From positions 1 to 62,359 of the forward strand of contig JAFQXD010000067.1 of assembly GCA_017407115.1 (NCBI GenBank): a stretch of 62,359 nucleotides of DNA. The letters run 5' to 3'. Shown here one piece after another: positions 44,217 through 53,116 of this stretch. Each line of letters begins with the position of its first letter. Position 1 is the first letter of the stretch. Source of the DNA: Methanobrevibacter sp. (lineage in GTDB: Archaea; Methanobacteriota; Methanobacteria; Methanobacteriales; Methanobacteriaceae). The notes under the pieces were generated by a model that was not told the DNA's origin, searched no databases, and saw only the letters and a list, made by a program, of their open reading frames with translations. Both the position numbers and the translations under genes were made by a program.

Positions 44217-44867
44217 ATGTTATTCAGTAAAGTAATAGAATTATTGCTTGGAGGTATGGTCACTTCTATAGAAATATTCTTGCTTACTCTATTATTCTCT
44301 CTTCCTCTCGGTTTAGTTGTAGCCGGAGGAAGAATGAGCAGGTTTGCACCGCTCAGATGGATAGCAAAGGTTTATATTTCTATCATGAGAGGTACTCCAT
44401 TGATGTTACAATTGATTGTCGTTTTCTTCGCACCGTATTATATATTCGGCATTAACCTTTCTGCAGATTATAGATTCATAGCGGTTATCATCGCTTTTAC
44501 AATCAACTATGCTGCATATTTCGCTGAAATATATAGGGGAGGAATAGAATCAATCAACAGTGGTCAATATGAGGCTGCTCAGGTATTGGGTTACAGCAAA
44601 TTTGAAACATTTTTCATAATCATCCTACCTCAGGTCATTAAGGTAGTTCTTCCTTCAATAACTAATGAAGTTATAACACTTGTAAAGGATACTTCCCTGT
44701 CATTCGTTATTGCAATTCCTGAAATGTTTACTGTTGCCAAACAGATTGCAGCATCAGAATCATCAATTTCTGCATTGCTGGTAGCAGGTGTGTTCTATTA
44801 TATATTCAACATATTGGTTGCATTCGTAATGGAACGTTTCGAACAAAGACTTGATTATTATGAATAG
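44217..44867 (+). CDS. amino-acid ABC transporter permease
   Basis: A 216-residue membrane protein with about five helices. The HisM/GlnP-type EAA loop is EAAQVLGYSKFETFFIIILPQ. It forms the channel of the polar amino-acid importer with the neighbouring binding protein and ATPase. It starts 29 bases after the binding protein with a GAGGGGAG site. Family assignment is secure. Confidence 0.92.
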   Translation: MLFSKVIELLLGGMVTSIEIFLLTLLFSLPLGLVVAGGRMSRFAPLRWIAKVYISIMRGTPLMLQLIVVFFAPYYIFGINLSADYRFIAVIIAFTINYAAYFAEIYRGGIESINSGQYEAAQVLGYSKFETFFIIILPQVIKVVLPSITNEVITLVKDTSLSFVIAIPEMFTVAKQIAASESSISALLVAGVFYYIFNILVAFVMERFEQRLDYYE

Positions 44868-44879
44868 GAGGAGTATTTT

Positions 44880-45563
44880 ATGAGTTTGCTAGAAGTTAAA
44901 AATCTCAAAAAAAGTTTTGATGACAACATAGTATTAAAGGATATTTCTCTTAATGTCGAAAAGGGAGAGGTATTGGCCATTATCGGACCTTCCGGATCTG
45001 GAAAATCAACACTTCTTAGATGTATTACCGATTTGGAACAGGAAGATAGCGGCGAAATCAATTTTGACGGAACATTCGGTTTGGTATTTCAGAACTTCAA
45101 CCTGTTTCCGCACCATTCAGTAATGAAAAACATTACAAATGCACCGATTCGCGTACAGAAAAGAGACAAGGCTGAAGTCTTTGATCACGCACGCAAGCTT
45201 TTAACTCAGATGGGCCTGTCAGATAAGGAAGATGCCTATCCATGTGAGCTTTCAGGCGGTCAGCAGCAAAGGGTGTCCATTGCACGTGCTCTTGCAATGA
45301 ATCCGGACATTCTGTTTTTCGACGAACCGACCTCAGCGCTTGACCCTGAGCTGACAGGAGAGATATTGACAGTTATCAAAGAGTTGGCTGCACAGCATAT
45401 GACAATGGTCATCGTCACTCACGAAATGGCTTTTGCTCGTAATGTTGCCGATACAATTATCTTTATGGATGATGGAGTTATTGTAGAGGAAGGCAGCCCT
45501 GAAGAAGTATTTTCTTCAGATAACCAAAGAATGAAAGATTTCTTAGGTAAATTTTACGATTAG
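44880..45563 (+). CDS. amino-acid ABC transporter ATPase
   Basis: A 227-residue ABC ATPase: Walker [10 protein letters not shown] (about 36-44), Q-loop [14 protein letters not shown], signature [15 protein letters not shown], Walker [15 protein letters not shown], and the switch [15 protein letters not shown]. It is slightly shorter than the usual 240 residues; the segment after Walker A ([16 protein letters not shown]) is compact. It powers the importer of the two preceding genes. A hairpin terminator overlaps its stop codon. Confidence 0.94.
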   Translation: MSLLEVKNLKKSFDDNIVLKDISLNVEKGEVLAIIGPSGSGKSTLLRCITDLEQEDSGEINFDGTFGLVFQNFNLFPHHSVMKNITNAPIRVQKRDKAEVFDHARKLLTQMGLSDKEDAYPCELSGGQQQRVSIARALAMNPDILFFDEPTSALDPELTGEILTVIKELAAQHMTMVIVTHEMAFARNVADTIIFMDDGVIVEEGSPEEVFSSDNQRMKDFLGKFYD

Positions 45564-45590
45564 ATTTATCTAATCTCCCTACTTTTTTTT
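45558..45590 (+). terminator. hairpin terminator of the ABC operon
   Basis: GATTAGAT (45558-45565) and ATCTAATC (45568-45575) form a perfect 8-bp stem with a 2-base loop, followed by an eight-T run at 45583-45590. The stop codon of the ATPase lies inside the left arm. Confidence 0.6.
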
Positions 45591-45688
45591 ATAAATTTAA
45601 TTTTTCACACCCAAATCATTTTCAATAAATATATTAAAGATTGTGACTAAAATAGTATTAACTACTTATAGTATATGGGTGTTGATAA

Positions 45689-46348
45689 ATGAAATGTTCA
45701 AATTGTAATAGCGAAAATTCCGATACTGCAAAGTTCTGCAAGAAATGCGGAACACCACTAAACGGAAAGACAATTAATCATGAAACAATGATTAATTCAA
45801 TGAGTAACAACAAGTCACAGTCAGGTGACAATACAACAAAGATCATAATTATTGCTTTGGCTATTGTTGCTGTTGTTTTGGCAGGCGCATTCATATATCT
45901 TTATGCATTCGGTGATTCCGGTGCAAGCGACTCAAACAGCAATACACAATCTGCAAGCCAAAATTCAAATCAGGTTCAATCAGCAGAGCCTGCACAGTCT
46001 TCCCAACCTTCACAGCCTTCAACATCCTCAATGAGGATTAGAGGTGGAAGCTTCTATACAGGAAGTGCCGAATCGGACAAGACTTATGCGCAAATTTATG
46101 TAGGTACTGAATATTCAGGACAAAGCGTTATAGTACAGATATTCTATTCAAGAAACGGTAATGCACTTAACCACGGTAATATGGTTCCTGCTCACGTTCA
46201 CTCTGACGGATACCTTTACATTACCAGTGCTGATGCATATCACTACTATCCTGACTTTGCAAAGATTAACCTGTATGATTCAAACAGTGTCCTTATTGAC
46301 ACACAGAGTGTTTCCCTTTCACCTACAAGTGGAACTCAAACATTCTAA
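45689..46348 (+). CDS. zinc ribbon, membrane helix, low-complexity linker, beta domain protein
   Basis: A 219-residue protein. A cytosolic zinc ribbon (CSNCNSENSDTAKFCKKCG, residues 3-21), a transmembrane helix (about 50-70, IIIIALAIVAVVLAGAFIYL), an outside Ser/Gln/Asn-rich linker, and a beta-rich domain (about 110-219, MRIRGGSFYTGSAESDKTY). The same ribbon-helix-outside-domain plan is used by the protein at 16386, with a different outer domain. Its upstream region shares ATAAATATATTAAA and AGTATTAACT with the ABC operon promoter. Confidence 0.7.
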   Translation: MKCSNCNSENSDTAKFCKKCGTPLNGKTINHETMINSMSNNKSQSGDNTTKIIIIALAIVAVVLAGAFIYLYAFGDSGASDSNSNTQSASQNSNQVQSAEPAQSSQPSQPSTSSMRIRGGSFYTGSAESDKTYAQIYVGTEYSGQSVIVQIFYSRNGNALNHGNMVPAHVHSDGYLYITSADAYHYYPDFAKINLYDSNSVLIDTQSVSLSPTSGTQTF

Positions 46349-46350
46349 TC

Positions 46351-46376
46351 TTTTTTTCTTTTTTTTACTTTTTTTA
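46351..46376 (+). terminator. T-tract terminator
   Basis: Three blocks of seven to eight T residues just after the stop at 46348 provide an oligo-T termination signal before the next gene. Confidence 0.45.
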
Positions 46377-46394
46377 ATTATTCGAGTGATTAAT

Positions 46395-47525
46395 ATGCAG
46401 TACGGTTTAATGACATATAAGTATACAATCAATTTGGGAAATGAGATACAGAGCATTGCTGCAAGAAGATTTCTGCCAAAGATAGACCATTGCATAGACC
46501 ATGAAAAGCTACATCTTTTTAGAAATCCCGAAAAGGTAAAGATGATAATGAATGCATGGTATCTGGACTGCCTTGATTCATGGCCGCCTTCAGATGACAT
46601 TGATCCTCTTTTGATATCAATGCATTTCAACACTTCCGTAAACGACACTAAAGAAGTGATTCTTAAAAAGGATAGCAGGGAATTTTTTGAAAGCTACGGT
46701 CCGGTCGGATGCAGAGACCCTTCCACTTTGAAGCTTTTAAGGGAAAATGACATTGATGCATATTACTCAGGATGTCTTACCCTAACATTGGACAACAAAA
46801 ACCCCCAATATGAACCTGACAATCCATATATAGCAGTCAACGTCTTCAAGCCATGGCAGGTTATCAAATACCTGAGGACAAAAACCGACATGCCGATATA
46901 TGACGTCTATCAGCTGACTTTCAATTCATTCAACCCGGATTACATTAAAGACAAGCCTGACCATTACAAGCTTACCTCATTTTATACAGAAGATGAAAAG
47001 ATGTTTCAGGCCGAAAACTTCCTTGCAATATATGAAAATGCATCATGCGTAATAACAGACAGGCTTCACTGCGCACTTCCGTGCCTTGCCCTGAATACGC
47101 CGGTTCTTTTTATTGACACCGCACAGTACGGTCTTGAAAGGCTTGGAGGCCTTACGGATTTTGTAAGAAAAGCTACCTTTGAAGACTACAAGAATGACTA
47201 TTCCATATTTGACGTTGAAAAGCCTGCGAAAAATCCGGATGACTATCTTAAACTCAGAAAAGATCTCATCAAAAGGACAAAGGAATTTACAGGCCACATC
47301 AATGACTCATATCTGATGAACGATTCCAACAGATTATATGATAACATCAATCTTTTATGCAAAAATTCAAGAAAGACCAAAAAGTACATGAGGGATGTTG
47401 ACAGTATTATAAATGACTATCAAAATGAAATAGAAAAGAAAAACAGACTGATTGAAGAGCAGAAAAGAAAGATTGAAGAATTGGAAAATTCAAAATCAGG
47501 AAAATTTAAACTTTTTAAAAGGTGA
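46395..47525 (+). CDS. polysaccharide pyruvyl-transferase family protein
   Basis: A 376-residue protein with the CsaB-like pyruvyl-transferase signatures: an N-terminal TINLGNEIQSIAARRFL (N-x-GNE/D type), GPVGCRDPSTLKLL, and the core ASCVITDRLHCALPCLALNTPV. It would add ketal-linked pyruvate to a surface sugar. The last 40 residues form a coiled coil (KKNRLIEEQKRKIEELENSK). The ATG at 46395 with GAGTGAT upstream is used; a much longer upstream reading frame is a shadow of the previous gene. Confidence 0.82.
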   Translation: MQYGLMTYKYTINLGNEIQSIAARRFLPKIDHCIDHEKLHLFRNPEKVKMIMNAWYLDCLDSWPPSDDIDPLLISMHFNTSVNDTKEVILKKDSREFFESYGPVGCRDPSTLKLLRENDIDAYYSGCLTLTLDNKNPQYEPDNPYIAVNVFKPWQVIKYLRTKTDMPIYDVYQLTFNSFNPDYIKDKPDHYKLTSFYTEDEKMFQAENFLAIYENASCVITDRLHCALPCLALNTPVLFIDTAQYGLERLGGLTDFVRKATFEDYKNDYSIFDVEKPAKNPDDYLKLRKDLIKRTKEFTGHINDSYLMNDSNRLYDNINLLCKNSRKTKKYMRDVDSIINDYQNEIEKKNRLIEEQKRKIEELENSKSGKFKLFKR

Positions 47526-47545
47526 TTTAAATAAAATTTGGTTTA

Positions 47546-48685
47546 TTGACATATAATTATACAATGAATTTGGGAAATGAGGTTCAAACCATAGCCGCAA
47601 GGCGATTTTTACCTAAAATCGATTATTATATAGAGCATCACAAGATACATGAATTCGATGATGACAGTGATGTGAAGACCATAATGAATGCATGGTATTT
47701 GAACTGTCCTGAGGCATGGCCTCCATCTGAAAATATCGATCCTCTTCTGGTTTCAATGCATTTTGCTTCTGTAAAGCCAACACAAAAGGCTGTTTTAGCA
47801 CAAAAAAGCAAGGATTATTTTGCAAATCATGGTGCTGTCGGATGCAGAGACCAGTACACAGCAGATTTTTTAAACAAGAATGGAATCGATGCATACTTTT
47901 CAGGATGTTTGACATTGACACTGGACTCAGGAAACAAATTCAATCCTGTTGATGATGATAATGAATACATTCTAATAAACTGTGATGATTCAGACAGATT
48001 GGTTTCATTTTTAAAGGACAAAACAGATAAGGAACTTTATGTGATAAACCAGGATTATGCTCCGTCATTTAAAAAGGCCTGGCCAGGCCAGATTCCAAAG
48101 TCCCTCTATAACCATACGTCATATTGGAATTATGAGGAAAAGCTGTTTCTTGCAGAAAACATGTTGCGAGTATATGAAAATGCAAGCTGTGTGATTACAG
48201 ACAGACTGCACTGCGCCCTTCCATCACTTGCACTCAAAACACCAGTTCTGGTTTTCAATACAAGAAACAAACAGGATAGATTTAAGGGATTGAAGGAACT
48301 TTTCAACATTTCCAACATAAAGGAATATGAAAACGACTTCAGCATTTTCAACGTAAATGACCCCTCTGAAAACTCAGATGCATATCTTGAAATCAGAAAT
48401 GAACTTATTAAAAAATGCAGGAAATTCACAGGACACATTGAGGATTCATGCTATTCAACAAGAAGCTATAGTGAATTGCTCAACAGGAATGTTCTTCTCT
48501 TTTCAAAACAGACCGAAGATACCAGAAATTATATAGTTGATGTATTGGAAATGGCTGAAGACTATGAAAATGAAATAGAAAATCAAAAACAAACAATTGC
48601 TAAACAGGAAAAAATAATTAAGGAAATGCAGAATTCCAATAGCTGGAAATTGACAGGACCATTAAGGAAAATAAGAAGATTATAG
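47546..48685 (+). CDS. polysaccharide pyruvyl-transferase family paralogue
   Basis: A protein of about 380 residues, paralogous to the preceding one (TMNLGNEVQTIAARRFLP, GAVGCRDQYTADFL, ASCVITDRLHCALPSLALKT). It ends in a coiled coil and the motif NSNSWKLTGPLRKIRRL. The formal start is TTG at 47546, but the ribosome site AGGTGA (47520-47525) is 20 bases upstream of it. In-frame codons from ATA at 47531 (IKFGLLTYNYT) match the paralogue's start MQYGLMTYKYT, so translation may begin at a non-canonical ATA. Confidence 0.8.
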   Translation: MTYNYTMNLGNEVQTIAARRFLPKIDYYIEHHKIHEFDDDSDVKTIMNAWYLNCPEAWPPSENIDPLLVSMHFASVKPTQKAVLAQKSKDYFANHGAVGCRDQYTADFLNKNGIDAYFSGCLTLTLDSGNKFNPVDDDNEYILINCDDSDRLVSFLKDKTDKELYVINQDYAPSFKKAWPGQIPKSLYNHTSYWNYEEKLFLAENMLRVYENASCVITDRLHCALPSLALKTPVLVFNTRNKQDRFKGLKELFNISNIKEYENDFSIFNVNDPSENSDAYLEIRNELIKKCRKFTGHIEDSCYSTRSYSELLNRNVLLFSKQTEDTRNYIVDVLEMAEDYENEIENQKQTIAKQEKIIKEMQNSNSWKLTGPLRKIRRL

Positions 48686-48686
48686 T

Positions 48687-50642
48687 CTATTTTCTTCTTA
48701 TTGTCTGCATAGTTTTTCTAAGAGGTTTAGTGATTTTCCAGCTTGTGGATGTTATTACCTCTTCCTTATATTCTTTCAGTTTTTTATTTTGCTTTTCAAG
48801 TCTGCTTTTTTGTTTTTTGAGTTTTTCATTATCCTTTTTAAGTGTTTTGTTTTCGGATTCAAGCTTGCTTGCTTTTTTAACAGCACTTTCATACTCATCC
48901 TTAAGTGTCGCCTTTTCCACAATGTCTTCTATTTCACTTTCGACATATATGTCAGCAAAAAGGTCTTTCCATTTGTGGGCAATGTTTGACAGAGTATAGT
49001 TATTGGTTATTTTATCCTTTCCCCGTTTACCCATCTCAATGGCAATTTCCGGATTGTCCAGCAGTTTTAAAATGGCTTTGGAAAATCCTTCAATGTCTCC
49101 CTGTTCTATAAGTATTCCATCGACATCGTTTGATATTAGTTCTTCAGGCCCGTAATAGCATTTGTAGCTTATGACTGCTGTTGAATTTGTCATGGATTCC
49201 AATATGGACATCGGCAGACCTTCATATTTTGATGTCAGAAGTGTTGCCAGGGATTTCTGCATTGGTTCTGCTATGTTATTGGTGAATCCTTTGAATATGA
49301 TTCTATCTTCAAGTTTCAGCTCCTTTACCAATTGCTTCAACTTTTCTTCTTCTGCCTTTTCTGCAGGATCAGATGCTCCTCCATATATCTCCAATACTGC
49401 ATTTTCATTTTCTTTTGAAACAATTTCGAATGCCCTGATTGCATCGCTGAGATTCTTTTGGGCAGAAATTCTCGCAAATACTGCCAATTTGTTTTTATCC
49501 TTTTCAACGCTTTCATATTCAAGGTCCTTTTCAAAAACAAAATTTGGTATTACAGCCAGCTTTTTTGGGTCATATAAATCGGCAAGGTCTTTTTTCAAAT
49601 CATCGGTAAGCAAGACCACTTTGTCAAGATTGTCAAATTGCTTGAGATGCTTTACATGAGGGTCAATATCGTTTCCAGGTAAGAAATCGACAAACGGACT
49701 TCTATGCAATGCTCCTATTTTATATGCATCTTTTGTAGAGATTCCGTTTGCATCATACCAGTGTGAGGTTGAATCACACACTATATAAGGCTTTTCCAAA
49801 TCAAGGCAGACTTCATCAAGAAAATGGTACAGGAATCTCTTCTTTCCCTTGAATTCGAATGAAATTTCGGATTTTCTTTCATTCAATATGAATTTTTTAT
49901 TTTCCTTGTCATTTGTAAGGAAATTGAAGCCGTCTTTTGTATAGTATCTGTTGAACTCTTCACTTTCCTCATATACAAGACACCCATCAATGTAGAGTTC
50001 GCTTTTCACAAGTTTGGAGTCATCATAATGGTTGAGGGTGACTGACTTGTCGCTGTTTTCTATTTTAATAATGTCGTCTGAAGTTTCCCCACTAAGTGTA
50101 GGCATGTTTTCGCCCAGGGTGTTCTTGTTGGAATAGTATTCGAATATATTTATGAAATTTATTTTTTGCGAATACTGGTTTTTGCTTTGAAAGTAGTTCT
50201 TAATGTAATCATAATTCTTTACAGGCCCGACATTCAGGAGAGTAATTTTAAAACCCTCTTCTGCAAGGTAATTTGCCCTGTAGAGTACAGTGCGTCCAAG
50301 GCCTCCCATTTCGATTTCAAGTTTAGGTGATAGAAAATAGATGTTTTTGCTTTTTATCGTTTCTTCAAGTTCATATTTTTTAGGTGAAAATTTATATGAC
50401 ATGATATCGGACAGTTTAAGAGCGTCAGTCAATTTATCTTTCAAAACCAAATCAACAAATGCCTTGTAGTTATCTGAAAGATTGGTCTTGTCGAGATTTT
50501 TGAGTTTTGATTTGTTGTATTTTAAAACTGTTATTTTTTCCTCTTGGCAAACATCATTTGTTATGAAATTTTCAATCCATGATGTGAGGTTTGTATCATT
50601 CAAATCTTTCATTAAATCTATCTTATTTTCAATATCTGCCAT
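48687..50642 (-). CDS. GT4 glycosyltransferase with C-terminal SWK motif
   Basis: A 651-residue protein. The N-terminal 100 residues are helical and unassigned; then a GT-B, family 4 domain (IEMGGLGRTVLYRANYLAE near residue 112; FARISAQKNLSDAIRAFEIV; YEGLPMSILESM with the conserved ExxP/GxPxxxxE region), resembling poly(glycerol-phosphate) glucosyltransferases. The C-terminus is a long coiled coil (KLESENKTLKKDNEKLKKQ) ending in TSTSWKITKPLRKTMQ. It transfers a sugar in surface-polymer assembly. It is opposite to the flanking genes. Confidence 0.87.
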   Translation of the reverse strand: MADIENKIDLMKDLNDTNLTSWIENFITNDVCQEEKITVLKYNKSKLKNLDKTNLSDNYKAFVDLVLKDKLTDALKLSDIMSYKFSPKKYELEETIKSKNIYFLSPKLEIEMGGLGRTVLYRANYLAEEGFKITLLNVGPVKNYDYIKNYFQSKNQYSQKINFINIFEYYSNKNTLGENMPTLSGETSDDIIKIENSDKSVTLNHYDDSKLVKSELYIDGCLVYEESEEFNRYYTKDGFNFLTNDKENKKFILNERKSEISFEFKGKKRFLYHFLDEVCLDLEKPYIVCDSTSHWYDANGISTKDAYKIGALHRSPFVDFLPGNDIDPHVKHLKQFDNLDKVVLLTDDLKKDLADLYDPKKLAVIPNFVFEKDLEYESVEKDKNKLAVFARISAQKNLSDAIRAFEIVSKENENAVLEIYGGASDPAEKAEEEKLKQLVKELKLEDRIIFKGFTNNIAEPMQKSLATLLTSKYEGLPMSILESMTNSTAVISYKCYYGPEELISNDVDGILIEQGDIEGFSKAILKLLDNPEIAIEMGKRGKDKITNNYTLSNIAHKWKDLFADIYVESEIEDIVEKATLKDEYESAVKKASKLESENKTLKKDNEKLKKQKSRLEKQNKKLKEYKEEVITSTSWKITKPLRKTMQTIRRK

Positions 50643-50722
50643 GAAATCACCTAAAGTATAGTTTAAATTTTGTTACATTGCATTAATAAGTTTTTTTAAG
50701 ATAATCACATATAGATAATAAC

Positions 50723-51712
50723 ATGAAGATATCAGTCATCCTTCCGGTTTACAATGCTGAAGAGTATATCGAAAAGGCAATCAGAAGTGTCTTGAACCAG
50801 ACTCTTGATGATTTTGAGTTGATTGTTGTAAATGACGGTTCAACCGACAATACACTAAATATCATCAATGAGTTTAAAGATTCAAGAATCAAGCTCATCT
50901 CACAGAAAAACTGTGGTCCTGGCGCTTCCAGAAACAGGGCTTTGGAAATATGTGAGGGTGAATATGTCATGTTTTTGGACAGTGACGATTGGTTCTGTCA
51001 GGACGCATTGAAAATGGCTTACGAAGAGGCAAAGTCAAACATGACTGACATCACTATTTTTCAGATTATTAAATACTACAACGGAGAGTACAGCCAGAAC
51101 AGCTGGTTTAATCTTGACAATTTTCCAAAGCAATTCGAAAACCGCATATTCAATCCCCATGAATGCAGAGATTTTCTATTTGACATATCGGTCAGTGCAT
51201 CCCAGAAGATTTTCAAAAGGCAATTTCTAAATAAGATCAATGCAAGATTTCCAGAAGGAATTTATTTTGAGGACATGCCGTTTTTCTTTTACACTTTCCT
51301 TAAAGCAGAAAGGGTTTCCATTATTAAAAAACATTTATATGTAAGACAAAAGCATTCCGGCTCCATTACAGAATCTGTTGATTCCAAATTTTTGGATACG
51401 GTTGAGGCCGGTCAAATTTTAATGGACATTTTTATAAAAAATGGTTGGTATGATATGTATCTCTTTGATTTACTTGCCTTCAAAATCAATGGTCCTCGAT
51501 ATGCTTTAATGGGCATTGAAGAAAAATACAAAGAGAAGCTATTTCTATTAATTAAAAAGGACTACGAACAAATTAAATCAAGTCAATATTATCAGGACTA
51601 TATTGATAATTTGGGTCCGGTAAAAAGAAAATTTTTCACCGACGTGCTTGGCTCTGATGACTATGAGGAGTTCAGGACCCTAAACCAGACAAACTCATCG
51701 CCGGCAAAATAG
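50723..51712 (+). CDS. GT2 glycosyltransferase
   Basis: A 329-residue GT2 enzyme (ISVILPVYNAEEYIEKAI, LIVVNDGSTDNT, VMFLDSDDW). The C-terminal half has the usual GIYFEDMPFFFY and Arg/His-rich helix (VRQKHSGSIT). No ribosome site is seen before the ATG. It overlaps the convergent membrane-protein gene by about 50 bases at the 3' end. It probably belongs to the surface-glycan set. Confidence 0.88.
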   Translation: MKISVILPVYNAEEYIEKAIRSVLNQTLDDFELIVVNDGSTDNTLNIINEFKDSRIKLISQKNCGPGASRNRALEICEGEYVMFLDSDDWFCQDALKMAYEEAKSNMTDITIFQIIKYYNGEYSQNSWFNLDNFPKQFENRIFNPHECRDFLFDISVSASQKIFKRQFLNKINARFPEGIYFEDMPFFFYTFLKAERVSIIKKHLYVRQKHSGSITESVDSKFLDTVEAGQILMDIFIKNGWYDMYLFDLLAFKINGPRYALMGIEEKYKEKLFLLIKKDYEQIKSSQYYQDYIDNLGPVKRKFFTDVLGSDDYEEFRTLNQTNSSPAK

Positions 51713-52539
51713 CTGATTAATACTGATGTAAGTGTAATCAGGACAAATATTAAAAATACATCCAACGGCATAAGCACATAAAACATCACCAGAAGAACAA
51801 TTTCAGACAATACAAAGACCTTATTCTTACTTCCAATATCGCCGTAGCTCAACACACCCAATACAACCGGAGTCATTATGATTGCAAGAATATATAATAT
51901 TGACATTTCAAGGCTTATCATTCCATTTATTGGCATGCTAAAAATATACATATAGAGATACATTTCAAGAACTGTGAGGAAAAATCCCTGAACTCCTCCG
52001 CAGATTGCCTGGGAAAGAGTATGCTTTTTTAAAAGCACCCTTGACCAGATGACTATCGGGTATATTATTCCAAAAACCGCACCAAAAGGTCCTAAAAGAA
52101 GTATCAATGCTGCAATAGGTCCGCTTATTCCTGTGGTGTGGACGCTTATTTTCCATTTTGAAGTTATAACCAAAACAACGCCTGTATTCACTGCATAACA
52201 TAACAGTAAAAGAGTCAGGAAGTTGTCTGCATGTAAAATTAAGCAGACGACAACGCCGATGAAGTATGATACTATTCCTATTACAAGAGGTGTGAATCTG
52301 TCTTCACGGTTTGATATGTCCTTGTCTGTGTTTATTCTTTTTGCCCAGTATATGATGATTGCCATAGGCAGAACTGATGCAAAGACAAGGGAAATCATCT
52401 CCAGAACAATGAATTTTGTCCAATCGAAAGCTCCGTTTTCAAATGACAATATGATACATATTATCAAAAAAAGAGGTATCGTAATGATTGGAGGGTTTGT
52501 CACTGTTGAGATTGTATCGGCCAATTTATGTTTATTCAT
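51661..52539 (-). CDS. PAP2-like integral membrane protein
   Basis: A 292-residue protein with about eight transmembrane helices. KWKISVHTTGISGPIAAL followed by WSRVLLKKHTLSQAICGG resembles the K...SGH...SR...H phosphatase motifs of the PAP2 superfamily, in diverged form. A lipid-phosphate or isoprenoid-phosphate phosphatase is possible. I start at the methionine at 52539 (MNKHKLADTIS); an upstream in-frame ATG would add a non-hydrophobic leader running into the operator of the divergent operon. It overlaps the GT2 gene end to end. Confidence 0.68.
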   Translation of the reverse strand: MNKHKLADTISTVTNPPIITIPLFLIICIILSFENGAFDWTKFIVLEMISLVFASVLPMAIIIYWAKRINTDKDISNREDRFTPLVIGIVSYFIGVVVCLILHADNFLTLLLLCYAVNTGVVLVITSKWKISVHTTGISGPIAALILLLGPFGAVFGIIYPIVIWSRVLLKKHTLSQAICGGVQGFFLTVLEMYLYMYIFSMPINGMISLEMSILYILAIIMTPVVLGVLSYGDIGSKNKVFVLSEIVLLVMFYVLMPLDVFLIFVLITLTSVLISYFAGDEFVWFRVLNSS

Positions 52540-52595
52540 ATGTCTAGTTTTGTAACTTAGGGTTAAATAAATATTTTGAAGATGAGACATTATTG

Positions 52596-52617
52596 TTGAC
52601 ATTGCAATAGTTGTCAA
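52596..52617. promoter_or_regulatory. candidate MarR operator
   Basis: TTGACA (52596-52601) and TGTCAA (52612-52617) form a perfect inverted repeat with a 10-base spacer, immediately upstream of the TATA box of the flavodoxin-MarR-MATE operon. Overlapping direct repeats (TTGACATTGCAA and TTGTCAATGCAA) are also present. The MarR-type gene in the operon is the likely ligand. Confidence 0.6.
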
Positions 52618-52624
52618 TGCAACA

Positions 52625-52632
52625 TTTATATA
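52625..52632 (+). promoter_or_regulatory. TATA box giving a leaderless start
   Basis: TTTATATA ends 24 bases before the ATG at 52656, so transcription should start at or a few bases before the flavodoxin start codon. Confidence 0.55.
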
Positions 52633-52655
52633 TGATGAGGTAATAATAATAGGTT

Positions 52656-53111
52656 ATGAAATCATTAGTAGTTTATTATTCAAGAACAAACATTACAAAA
52701 AAGCTTGCAGAAACAATCGCAGGCAAAACTGACGCTGATATAGAAGAACTTATTCCAAAAGTAAACTATAACGGAAAAATAGGTTATGCAAGAGGAGGAA
52801 AGGATGCAATATCCTCCAAAGTAATCGATTTGGAAGATTTGAAATACGACCCTGCAGACTATGATATGGTATATCTCGGATGTCCTGTATGGGCATCAAG
52901 ACCGGCAACACCACTCTATTCCTATCTCAAAATCAACGAAGGAAAATTCAAAAACGTCAAGTTTTTCATAACAGCCGGAAGTTCAGGATTTGAAGGAACC
53001 GAAAAGCATATGCAGGAAGCATCCATCAAACCTCAAAAGGTATTGAACCTTACAACAAAAGAGGTCAAAAAGGATTTATTTGAAGACAAGCTCGCATCAT
53101 TTTTAGAATAG
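52656..53111 (+). CDS. flavodoxin-family protein
   Basis: A 151-residue flavodoxin-like protein. The FMN phosphate-binding loop is YYSRTNITKKLAE (residues 5-17), and YLGCPVWASRPATP is the second FMN contact. It likely carries electrons or reduces quinones or flavins as part of a stress response. It leads a three-gene operon with a MarR regulator (5-base gap) and a MATE exporter, and a candidate operator and TATA box lie just upstream. Confidence 0.88.
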   Translation: MKSLVVYYSRTNITKKLAETIAGKTDADIEELIPKVNYNGKIGYARGGKDAISSKVIDLEDLKYDPADYDMVYLGCPVWASRPATPLYSYLKINEGKFKNVKFFITAGSSGFEGTEKHMQEASIKPQKVLNLTTKEVKKDLFEDKLASFLE

Positions 53112-53116
53112 ATAAC

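Noticed and set aside
46161..46394. Long N-terminal extension of the first pyruvyl-transferase gene
   Set aside because: The extension overlaps the preceding gene in another frame and is low-complexity; the ATG at 46395 has a ribosome site and matches the paralogue.
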